Shown: positions 43,295-52,195 of the stretch, in pieces | Numbering within the stretch: the first letter of the stretch is position 1 | Layout of the letters: each line of letters begins with the position of its first letter | NCBI RefSeq assembly: GCF_021869535.1 | Contig: NW_026262701.1 | Location: 46,627,278 to 46,691,277 of the forward strand | Direction of reading: 5' to 3' | Source: Mytilus californianus | Taxonomy: Eukaryota; Mollusca; Bivalvia; Mytilida; Mytilidae | DNA length: 64,000 nt | Notes under the pieces: model-generated | The model's input: the letters and a program-made list of their open reading frames with translations, nothing else | Database searches by the model: none | Told to the model about the DNA's origin: nothing | Position numbers and translations under genes: made by a program

Positions 43295-44277
43295 GCATGG
43301 CAAAAAGTTGGAATAATGATAAAGAGATGGAAGAGGTATATAGGCAGAATTATGAAGACCTTGACTATGATGAGGATGTGGATGAGGGAAAAGAAGATGT
43401 TCATCTGGAGACAGAGCAGGAAGATGTATGGATAGAGCAGGAAGATACTCATCAGGAGACAGAACAGGAGGATGTAAGGGTAGTGATTAGGGAAAAAGAA
43501 AGAAGGAGGCAGGAGAAAGAAGACGAAAGATACCATCAAGTAATGAGAGAGGCTGATGAGGACCTTTGTGTTCCTATGGTAATAACAAAGAAGCAGGAAT
43601 TAGAGATGGACCAGAGGAAGTATCTTGAAATACTGAAAGCGGCGGACGAAGATATGGGGATACCAATAGTGGCAAGAGGTAAGCCAACAGATGAGGAACA
43701 ATACCATCAGGTAGTGAAGGAGGCTGATGAAGATCTCTGTATACCTCTCACAACACCTGAGGTAGCGGTACCGTGTCCTCCAAAATGTAAACTTTGTTTT
43801 ATTTGTCAGCTGCCTATGAGGCATCCGTTTAGGCATGCAGCAAAATTCTATCTGCCATGGTATGTGGCTCCTGAATCCGCTTGTTTCCATTGTAAGCAAC
43901 AGTTTGCCCAAGTTACAATGCTGATACATCACATAAACAACGTTCATCCAGAGGTTGAAAGTGACGCAAAGTTTGGCCCAGACAGATTCCAGATGTGGGT
44001 GTAGCTTATTAATGGTCTGCTTAGGGAATTAGCCAGAATATTGGAAGTGACATATCCAGATGGACTAATACATTTTGTTAGCTGTTTGAATATTCCTGGC
44101 AATAAAATGTACGGAGAATCCAAAAATTTAACATTTAGAACAGACTTTTTCTTGCCGATATTTTCTGTCAAATTAATAACCTATCTAAATTCAACTTTAA
44201 CATATTCGACAACTTTGGCCAAGCATATATATACATTCTTTACTTCATTGGAAAATTCTGAAAATAGTCATCAGTAA
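43295..44277 (+). pseudogene. Accessory ORF: acidic repeats and C2H2 zinc finger
   Basis: The ATG at 43297 follows TGTATTTCCAG, a good splice acceptor, suggesting expression from a spliced subgenomic RNA. The product starts MAKSWNNDKEMEEVYRQ, is very acidic, and carries three repeats of A-D-E-D-(L/M)-(C/G)-(V/I)-P spaced about 35 residues apart. A cysteine pair CKLCFIC follows, then a C2H2 finger C-x2-C-x12-H-x4-H (43882-43947). A TAG at 44002 interrupts the frame, which continues to 44277. I do not recognise the protein as a whole. The downstream TatD region may originally have been its C-terminus. Confidence 0.72.
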
Positions 44278-45196
44278 ATTAACTGCAGAACAACAAAACA
44301 TAATACAAACTTTTGAAGAACAAAAAGATAGTTTTGGATTATTTAATGGATGTCTCTCAACCAAACCAACAGGACCATTGATGACTGTCGATGTCCATTT
44401 TCATCTTGACCAACTCATGGTAAAAACCGGATTAACTGGTATCCATGAGTTGGATGATATGGGTACATCTCACCTCTTTAAGACCAAATTGTCATTTTTA
44501 ATTGCCAATTACTGTAACCCTGCAAAATTCCCATCATCAGCAGAAAGATCAGAAATCAGGAAAGATCATAGAATTATAAGACTCTTTTGGAATGCACCCT
44601 CGAATTGTCAACTCAAACTCTACATCAACTTTAGACCGGTTCTTCAAAAATTTAACTTCTATTTTGGCATCTTCAAAAACTGTATCGGTAGGAGAATGTG
44701 GATTGGATATACCGATAGACCAAATTCTCAAAACTTTCAGAAGCAGATAACATATTTTGAAAAACTGCTTAATTTGGCAGTGCAGAAAAACCTTCCAGTC
44801 GTTGTCCACAGCAGAGGAGATAACAACCTTAACCTTTCAACTTTAACCTCCATGGTCAATAACTTACCTAGGAATCATAAAATTCATTGGCATTGCTTCA
44901 CAGGGACAGAACAAATTTTTGAATCAGCATCCTCACATTTTTCAAACATTGTATTTGGCGTTACACCTTTCATCTTTACCAACAAATATCCCTCCATCAA
45001 ACAGTTCATCTGCAACAAAGGAATCAACAGGATAGTTTTAGAATCTGATGCTCCATATATCCGCTATAAAGAACAACTTGCCAATCCATACACTGTCATC
45101 TTTGTAGCTCATGAAATTTCAAAATTATTACTGATACCTGTTGAAGAAGTTTTGGCCACTACTACAAAAAATTCTCAAATGATTTATGGTTGTTAA
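44270..45196 (+). pseudogene. TatD-type metal-dependent nuclease region of the retrotransposon
   Basis: TatD proteins are metal-dependent TIM-barrel hydrolases with DNase activity; animal TATDN2-like proteins belong here. The family landmarks appear in order: VDVHFHLDQL (metal-binding H-x-H, 44396-44404), FGMHPR (44586-44603, other frame), VGECGLD (44688-44708, same other frame), PVVVHSRG (His 44807), HWHCFTG (44885-44905) and LESDAPY (Asp 45047). Length and spacing fit a ~260-residue domain. Two compensating indels near 44585 and 44707 shift the GMHP-GECGLD part out of frame, so this copy is dead, but the motifs remain readable. The region is inside the LTRs, after integrase. Confidence 0.85.
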
Positions 45197-45589
45197 GGGG
45201 GAGGGGTTGGAAGTAATGTTTGGCAGCAATTTTTAAATTTTCTTTTCACAATTTCATAGTGATTGGCAGTTTTAAACAAAATTTGTAATGTTTTAAAATA
45301 ATAGATATATTTGATTAAATAGTGTCTCATTGATGCACACGCTTGATCTTCAGCCTTTTACATCTTACCGGATTAACTGGTTTGTAATTGGTTTAAGATA
45401 TTTGTATATACTATATATTTAATTAAATAGTGTTCCATTGATGTACACTTTTGGTCTTCCGCCTTTTACATTTAACCGGACTAACTGGTTTGTAATTGGT
45501 TTAAGATATTTGTATAAATGTTACTACTTTTAATTGTCCACACATTTGCTCATGGCGAACAAACCAAGATCATTTGGGTTTTTCCTCTA
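45197..45589 (+). other. 3' untranslated region of the LTR element
   Basis: No coding is seen. It contains a near-duplicate of ~110 bp (TAAATAGTGT...GTTTAAGATATTTGTATA, starting about 45318 and 45425), each copy with one hairpin (45368 and 45476). Confidence 0.7.
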
Positions 45590-45604
45590 GAAAACGGGGA
45601 GGAG
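45590..45604 (+). promoter_or_regulatory. Polypurine tract
   Basis: AGAAAACGGGGAGGAG directly precedes the 3' LTR; only one pyrimidine interrupts it. This is the expected plus-strand primer. Confidence 0.85.
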
Positions 45605-45916
45605 TGTGGTGCCGTTGGATGATTGATACACCGCTTTAGCGGTTCTTCAATATAGGAGGAATATGATATCTGAAACCGGGAACCAGACAAGCCTAACCTC
45701 GCTCTCTATATGATGGGAAAACGGATAGAAGGAACAGACCAAAAACAAGGAACTAGACAGGAACCAGGCAGAGCCTCACTTCTATTTCCAAGCTTCAAGT
45801 AAGACAGTTCGCTTTCTCAAAGACTGCAGAGTTGTGTTATTATAAGCTTATTCTAGGAGAACTTGAGTCAGATATTCAGGTAATATTGCATTATACGCCC
45901 AACCACAATCGCTACA
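45605..45916 (+). repeat. 3' LTR
   Basis: It has the same 312-bp length as the 5' LTR, with seven substitutions. It is followed by the duplicated ACGC. Confidence 0.96.
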
Positions 45917-45935
45917 ACGCTAAAGCTAATTTCTA

Positions 45936-46003
45936 ATGAGCAGTGGTCAAAGAAAATCAACAGGTAAGAATGTATCTGTTGATTTTCTTTGACCACTGCT
46001 CAT
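45936..46003. repeat. Perfect 28-bp hairpin
   Basis: Arms at 45936-45963 and 45976-46003 (starting ATGAGCAGTGGTC) are identical in all 28 bases. The loop is 12 nt (GTAAGAATGTAT). It begins 20 bp outside the 3' LTR. Confidence 0.92.
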
Positions 46004-46117
46004 CAGTAATAATGAAATGCTGTTTTTCAATATTCAAATTTGATGCATTATATAAAGGTATATAGGTAATTACACCCCAGTTCTATTGTTATACTTCATA
46101 GTTTCTATGTCTAGGTT

Positions 46118-46205
46118 AGTCTATGGAAAGGTATATACTATGAAATTTAGAGCGAGGGGCTTGCCCCGAGCTCTTAATTTCATAGTATATACCTTTTCAT
46201 AGACT
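46118..46205. repeat. Fold-back element with GC-rich tip
   Basis: Arms AGTCTATGG and CATAGACT plus GGTATATACTATGAAATT and AATTTCATAGTATATACC pair around a tip GCGAGGGGC/GCCCCGAGC. Confidence 0.85.
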
Positions 46206-47345
46206 ATCCAATTTAGCACATATTTACAACTCGAGTAATCTTTTAATTGGTCTGACTACTTGTATCACAGGTGTTTGTAAAAAGGAGCTCATTAACGAAG
46301 TTTTGTAAATCTACTAACTAGTATTATTGTAAAATATGTGATTTCAAAAGGCCCTTCACTCCAGAATGAAAAGATGGTAGCTGCTGGTGTAAGTATGTAT
46401 ACTGATATAAAGCGGTGTTGTACTATACATGATCTTCTTACATGGGAAGATGACAAAATAAATTGACCAAAAGCAGGCAATAATTAAATTGCAGTGGAAG
46501 CTTTACATGTTTTGAAAACATTTTTTAATATCACAGTAAAACTAAAGCTATAATAAATTTGAAACATAGAAATAGTTTGTCCCCATAGATATAGTCTAGC
46601 AGATATGCATTAAAAAGCAACTACCAATAGATCAGAGATTATAGGTTTTGTGTTTTATGTTTTTTTTTTTTATTATTTCAAAGTAAGAACTAAAAGATTT
46701 ATCAGAATAATTTTATATATATATATAGGTGGCACATTATCTTCAGACATAATCACAGTTTTTCAATTCATGACATCGTCCTGAATATGCATTAAATATT
46801 TGCCACTGGACATTAAGCAACCAATAATCAATAAATCAATCAATTCATGAGGAAATAGATCACCTTCCTTAAAAAAGTTTAAAAAATTATCACCAAGTTG
46901 CTTTATTTTTCCTGCACAAGGTTTCATAGTACACACTTTTCTGTGTACAAAGTAATTTCATGGATGATACATTATCATAATTTTAAGATATCGTTGTACT
47001 CTAATCAAGGTATAAAGAACCATATGTATTACCCTTTATTTAAATGATAAAATTTGCAATTGTCAAAAACAATTTTTAGAACCAAAGATTTTAATAGCAG
47101 GATATTTAAAAATCAACGTGAAAACTAATTACAAACTATTTAATTTAATTTGGAACACATCATTTTATTTCAAAATAGCCAGTGGCATTTTTTGTTTTAA
47201 ATATCTTGATTACGATACAATGAAATCTTACCCTTGTGGTCATTCATGCGTAGTTACTTAGTACACAGGAAAAGTATGTACTATGAAAATTAGAAGGCAA
47301 ATATAAGCAATTTGATTGGACGAGAAGTTGTAAGTATGTGCTAAT
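46206..47345. other. Intergenic stretch, no recognised gene
   Basis: AT-rich. A short dispersed repeat at about 46770-46850 (TGCATTAAATATTTGCCACT, then an AATC/AATA tail) is the only feature seen. Confidence 0.45.
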
Positions 47346-47372
47346 TCTGAAACAAGTGTAAATTGAATAGAT

Positions 47373-47484
47373 CTATTGTTACGAATAACAATGGATTTTG
47401 ACCACAGGGTGTGACGAGCGGGGTTTCTGGAAACCCCTGCTTCTACATCCCGAAAACAAAGTCCATTGTTATTCATTACAATAG
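47373..47484. repeat. Fold-back element (copy 1)
   Basis: CTATTGT and ACAATAG with AACAATGGATTTTG and CAAAGTCCATTGTT form the arms. The tip is GCGGGGTTTCTGGAAACCCCTGC. Copy 2 is at 48566-48677. Confidence 0.8.
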
Positions 47485-48006
47485 AAATTGATTATTTTCT
47501 AAATAGCATGAACATAAGAAATTACTAATAGTGTTCACTGCAAGTTGTTTCAAGATATTAAAAAAACATTTTAGGAAATTTCAATAGCGAAAAAAATATT
47601 AAGCATCTATTTTGATAAAATCCTTCAAGGGAAAAATAATTTGATTGATAGCGTTGAAAATCTAAATAATATTGTTCGCGATTTGCGAGAAAAAAAATTC
47701 TGACTCCGACAAAAAACCATACCTCATCCAAACCTCTTTGAATGGTTTCTCCCTAAATACTTTCTTGCTTGAAGGTAAATTTTTTTATCTTAGTCATATG
47801 TCTCTATTCTAAAGCATTGATCCTAAAAAAAAAGGGATTCTAGCTCCCGGACCCCCAACCCAGCTGAATCCCGGTCGTCGGGTTTCTAATCCAGACACAC
47901 CTATCCCTCAGTGTGTCCGAATGTGAATGTTTGTTTATTCTCGAGAAGGGGGGGGGGGGGGCTTTACAAAAAACCCGTAACATAAAAAAAAAACATTTAT
48001 GATTAC

Positions 48007-48253
48007 CTTCATTAAACTGATACAGGTAAGTACTTTGGGTTATAATATTGCCTTTATCTCTAGTCTCTTCTATTAAATCCAACGCTTGACTCAAAATGTC
48101 GTCCGTCTTATACCCCTCTATATTGACAACTGCATACAAGGAGCATGATGTATTTTTTGGTGATAATAATGCACGGACCTTGACCTTCTGATCCATATTA
48201 GCACCAGGATTTAACGGGAATATGTAAAACAACAACTTTGACATTTGTAAAAT
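48007..48253 (-). CDS. Exon of an unrecognised gene (intact duplicate)
   Basis: The minus-strand frame reads MSKLLFYIFPLNPGANMDQK, then SLYAVVNIEGYKTDDILSQA and STYLYQFNE, ending phase 1 at donor GAAG/GTAATC. A possible acceptor AG lies three codons before the ATG, giving a phase-0 entry compatible with the exon at 50619-50711. I do not recognise the family. The second copy is shifted out of frame. Confidence 0.5.
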
Positions 48254-48437
48254 CTACTCACTTGTCAAAGTTTGAAAGAACATAGCCAAAGAAAGGTTAC
48301 TAGTGGGGTTTCATGTAAAAAAAATATTTTTCTTATAATTCATGGTTCGATTTTGTCAATAAATATGCTATCCATTCTTTTTCATTTAACAATCAATGTT
48401 AACCATTATAGAGTTTAGCACTGGGTGTAAGTTAGTT

Positions 48438-48544
48438 ATACTACTCGGGATACGACGTGTCTGGATAAGAAAGCTCTCCGGCCTCCGGCCGTCGGGGTTT
48501 CTTATTCAGACACACCTATCCCTCGGTGTATAACTATAACTGAA
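48438..48544. repeat. Fold-back at the duplication junction
   Basis: GTTAGTTATAC and GTATAACTATAAC with GTGTCTGGATAAGAAA and TTTCTTATTCAGACAC form arms. The centre is GGCCTCCGGCCGTCGGGG. Confidence 0.75.
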
Positions 48545-49765
48545 ACATGTGTAAATTGAATAGATCTATTGTAACGAGGAACAATGGATTTTGACCACAG
48601 GGTGTGACGAGCGGGGTTTCTGGAAACCCCTGCTTCTACATCCCGAAAACACAGTCCATTGTTATTCCTAACCATAGAAATTGATTATTTTTTTTAAAAA
48701 GCATGAATAAAAGAAATAACTAATAGTGTTCACTACAAGTTGTTTCAAGATATTAAAAAAAACACATTTTAAGAAATTCAATTTGAATTTCCTAAAATGT
48801 GTTTTTTTTAAAAATTGTTTCGATATTTGAAATTCAAATAGCGAAAAAGTATTAAGCATCTATTTTGAATAAAAAAATCCTTTAAATACTCCTTTGCTTG
48901 AATATAAAACTTTGGATTCAGCCACCTTTAAAAAGGAGGGGGGGTGCCAACCCAGGTTAAAAAGGGGGGTTCCAACCATGTTTCCCCATTCAAATGCATT
49001 GATTGTCACAAAAAGGGGAGATTCCAACCCCGGAACCCCCCCCCCACTAGATCCGCCATTGATCCCTGTCATATGTCTCTATTCTTAAGCATTGATCTTT
49101 AAATAAACAGAGATTCTAATTCCCTGACTTTCATCCCTGGATTGCCCCACAAAAAAAGGGAGTTCCTAAATATTTTTGTATGTTGAGCGTGTCCGATCCT
49201 CAGATTTCCAATCCAGACACCCCTATCCTCAGTGTGTCCGAATATGAATGTTTGTTTATACTTGAGAATAGAGGGGGGTTATAAAACCGTAATATATAAA
49301 ATACATTTATGATTACCTTCATTAAACTGATACAGGTAAGTACTTTGAGTTATAATATTGCCTTTATCTTTAGTCTTTTCTACAATGTCTACTAAATCCA
49401 ACGCTTGACTCAAAATGTCGTCCGTCTTATACCCGTCCATATTGACAACTGCATACAAGGAGCATGATGTATTTGTTTTTTGTAATAAGAATGCACGAAA
49501 CGGTCAACCTTGACCTGCTGATCCATATTAGCACAAGGATTTAACGGGAATATGCAAAACAGCAACTTTGACATTTGTAAAACCTACTCACTTGTCAAAG
49601 TTTGAACTAAGATAGCCAAAGTAAGGTTGCTAGTGGGGTTTCATGTAAAATAAATTCTTATAAATCATGGTTTGATATTGTTAATAAATAAGATATCCAT
49701 TCTTTTCATTTAGTAATCAATGTTAAGAAATATAGGGTTTAGCATGGGGTGTAAGTTAGTTATAC
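48545..49765. repeat. ~1.2-kb tandem duplication, unit 2
   Basis: Diverged second copy of 47351-48440 containing fold-back copy 2 and the frameshifted exon copy. A G-run/C-run rich insert at 48935-49045 (phrase AAAGGGGGGTTCCAACC) is absent from unit 1. Confidence 0.82.
49317..49583 (-). pseudogene. Exon copy of the unrecognised gene, frameshifted
   Basis: It has the same donor (GAAG/GTAATC) and the same ATG as 48007-48253, but is 20 nt longer. An 11-nt difference shifts the frame after MDQQVKV, and a 9-nt insertion changes LIEETRDK to LVDIVEKTKDK. The original frame remains readable afterwards (GYKTDDILSQALDL). Confidence 0.5.
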
Positions 49766-49769
49766 ACCC

Positions 49770-50610
49770 TCTGTCTATAACTATTACAAGAAAATCAGAG
49801 ACAACGGCCGGTCGGTTGTAGTTTAATTTTTGTATTAGTCGCCATATTTAAATATATCTAAAAGATGCCAAATTGATTGTGGATTTAAATCTACATATAT
49901 GTTAAACTATAATTTCTTATTCAATAATCACACATACTAAATATCGCAGATATATTTACGCACTTGAACTCATAAAAAGCATTTAAATACATCGTTATAT
50001 ACAAGAGAAATAATTGGTAAAGAGTATTATTTCTGAAACCTAATAGTCTTCTTTCGTTTCGTATATGACATACAAAATGTGAATATGATAAATGTGTATG
50101 GGAAAACATGAGGCGGACACCTGGATCTATTACCAGAAATGCTAGTACCATATTATACACTGGAAGGCTTGAGATATTGTCACCTGAGAGGTTTGGCAAA
50201 TTTGTACTATAATTTAACCAGTCATAGTTAAATTTATCGACTTTGAAATACCGAATCTATCATTTCTGTAGTTTCTCTGTTTAAAAAAACATCATGTTAT
50301 TCGATCTACAAAGTACAAGCTTTTGAATATCGTTTCAACTGAACAGTTTTGTAAATATTCAGCTTATTTACTTTGATTATCACAAAAATAAAGAAAATAT
50401 AATCATGGCTCTACTTTTGAAAGAAGTGACCGTATTCAATTAAAGACCACATAATGTTAATATTGAAAAAAGAAAGACTTGCAAAACAGATGAAAATATG
50501 CATTGAAAAACTGGTTACAGGTAACAATTAGTTCGTACTCATCATAGATTTGATTATATTGATGACGTCATTCTCTGTAATTGAACAAGTTAACTATACA
50601 TTTAATGAAA
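49770..50610. other. Stretch without recognised gene
   Basis: AT-rich. One 92-codon minus-strand frame (49921-50199) has no features and may be chance. Confidence 0.4.
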
Positions 50611-50618
50611 CAACTTAC

Positions 50619-50711
50619 TAAAATGTTTGTAAAGACATCATCGATTACAATTTTACTGCACATTTCGACAGCTTTTGTCTCTTCGGTGATGCTGGAGGCC
50701 AATTTGAAAGT
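50619..50711 (-). CDS. Candidate exon of the same unrecognised gene
   Basis: Between acceptor CGTTTTAG and donor GTAAGT is a 31-codon phase-0 frame, TFKLASSITEETKAVEMCSK then IVIDDVFTNIL. The splice sites are good and the composition is protein-like. It would precede the duplicated exon on the minus strand. The family is unknown. Confidence 0.45.
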
Positions 50712-51985
50712 CTAAAACGTAATACAAAGATTGATAAGTCGAAAAAAGGACCAAAAGTGTATTGCCAAAATAATTAAGCCGGACAACGAAACATAGCAAT
50801 GCATGAGGGAGACAGATTCCTTAATTTTAAATGTCTTTTGAAGAAATTTTTAACAGCAAATTTAAAGTAAAATAATGTCCGTATTGTCATGCAAGTACCA
50901 AAGTATTATATATAGCTGCTTAACTGGTGATACCCTCGAAGACTAGCAGTTTGCCAACAGAGGGTTCGACCTCGATTTCTAATTTCATAGCTTTTGTCGC
51001 TTGATAACTATTTATTTCAACACCCGGATTTTGTCATAAATATTTAAAGTTTATATTTTAACAAAAAACAATGTAAACTTATATTCATTTGTTATATTTA
51101 AAAGAATAGTTTGTTTGTTAAAATATATCAAATTAAAAATATATGTTGCTAAACTTTTTTTCTCTCGGTATACATGTGCTTTATAATTGGAAACACACTT
51201 AAATGATATTTACTATAGTAATTGTTTGATTGGCAAATTTTATTTTTTATTAATGTTCAAGTATGACATATCGGCTCTTTATTTTTGGCTTAAATCATCA
51301 TCTTTAATATATTATCATTGAAATATATACATGATATTTTCATATTCATATGAATTAACTCATTTTTAAAAATTTGCAGACTAAATAAACATGGACATTA
51401 AAAAGCAAGTAATAATCATCAAATTAACAAAATAAATGAAGAAATCTTACTCAAGGTAAATAGGTAAAGTTGAACAACATATAGATATATTTTATCAAAT
51501 GTAATTATTCATACCCTTTTAAACTTTCCACTTTAATATTTCATAAATGTAAGAACCGTTCATGCATGTTTTTACATGTATATAGCTTCATAATTAACAA
51601 ATGAAATCAAATATTTATGACAAAAATTACAAAACTCAAACTCTTCTATTCATCAAATTTAACATGTGTAAACGAGTATGTTTCTTTAAAGGGAGCTAAT
51701 ACATGTTTCCTTCAATTTGTATTTTTGCAAGTTTAACATCACATCTACAATAGAAATACTAAAATAAATACATTAGCATCAAAATTTGTATTTGAAACTT
51801 TTTTTTATCATACATGTATGATTTTTATATGGAATTGTATTATTATTCAACAAACCTTTTAAACTAAATAACTGTAACAATATGTAAATCAAGATTTGAA
51901 AACAAAAAATAAATTGTAAAAATATATATCCATAAACATGATAAATGGAATAAAACTTTAAAAAAAAAAATATATAAATAAACAA
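50712..51985. other. AT-rich stretch, no recognised gene
   Basis: I see low-complexity A/T runs and no gene. Upstream exons of the unknown minus-strand gene may lie here, but I could not identify them. Confidence 0.4.
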
Positions 51986-51987
51986 AA

Positions 51988-52195
51988 ATTGTAAAAACAT
52001 TAATTATACTTCATTCATGTCATATATCATCAACAATCATATTCTTAAAATGTATATAATTCATGTTTACTGACTAGATATTTTCAATACAAAAAGTGTA
52101 AAAACATAGATTATACTTCATTCATGTCATATATTATGAACAATCATATTCTAAAAATGTATATAATTCATGTTTACTGACTAGATATTTTCAAC
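51988..52195. repeat. Two-copy tandem duplication, ~107 bp
   Basis: The phrases TATACTTCATTCATGTCATA and AATTCATGTTTACTGACTAG occur twice in the same order with few changes. Confidence 0.88.

Larger units (their letters stand above)
35858..45488 (+). other. Array of 12 dispersed CCGG-loop-CTGG hairpins
   Basis: Copies lie at 35858-35869, 35943-35954, 36046-36058, 36345-36357, 36447-36459, 38776-38788, 38938-38950, 42862-42874, 43176-43188, 44427-44439, 45368-45380 and 45476-45488. The commonest form is CCGGATTAACTGG. As RNA the stem is C-G, C-G, G-U, G-C, with a 4- or 5-nt loop (ACAA, AUUAA, ACUAA, AUCAA, AUAAG). The 43176 copy has CTGG on both sides and still pairs through wobbles. All are on the element's sense strand, in the leader, the gag-pro linker, the pol tail, TatD and the 3' untranslated region. 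I noticed none elsewhere in the window. Confidence 0.9.
35059..45916 (+). mobile_element. Ty3/Gypsy-type LTR retrotransposon with accessory zinc-finger and TatD nuclease region
   Basis: This is a full-length 10,858-bp copy. Two 312-bp LTRs (TG...CA) are flanked by the 4-bp duplication ACGC (35055-35058 and 45917-45920). A tRNA-Leu-like primer site follows the 5' LTR, and a polypurine tract precedes the 3' LTR. The gene order is gag, protease, RT, RNase H, integrase, which is the Gypsy order, then an accessory region. It is far longer than the usual 5-7 kb. A 1.37-kb leader, a coiled-coil Gag extension and about 2.5 kb of sequence after integrase account for the excess. About sixteen stops or frameshifts disable it. 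The seven LTR differences (2.2%) suggest a fairly young insertion. Confidence 0.96.
47351..48440. repeat. ~1.2-kb tandem duplication, unit 1
   Basis: Starts TGTAAATTGAATAGATCTATTG, then a fold-back (47373-47484), an exon-like block (48007-48253), and ends near GTGTAAGTTAGTTATAC. All parts recur in the same order at 48545-49765. Confidence 0.85.

Noticed and set aside
43261..43539. Hydrophobic minus-strand open frame (possible membrane protein)
   Set aside because: It is the antisense of the acidic Glu/Asp-rich accessory ORF, which automatically gives Phe/Leu/Ser-rich antisense.
44041..44277. Envelope-like gene after integrase
   Set aside because: There is no signal peptide, no membrane anchor and no cysteine-rich ectodomain; the visible motifs are a zinc finger and TatD.
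51779..52000. Phe/Ile/Tyr-rich minus-strand frame suggesting a membrane protein
   Set aside because: The composition follows from A/T-rich low-complexity DNA.
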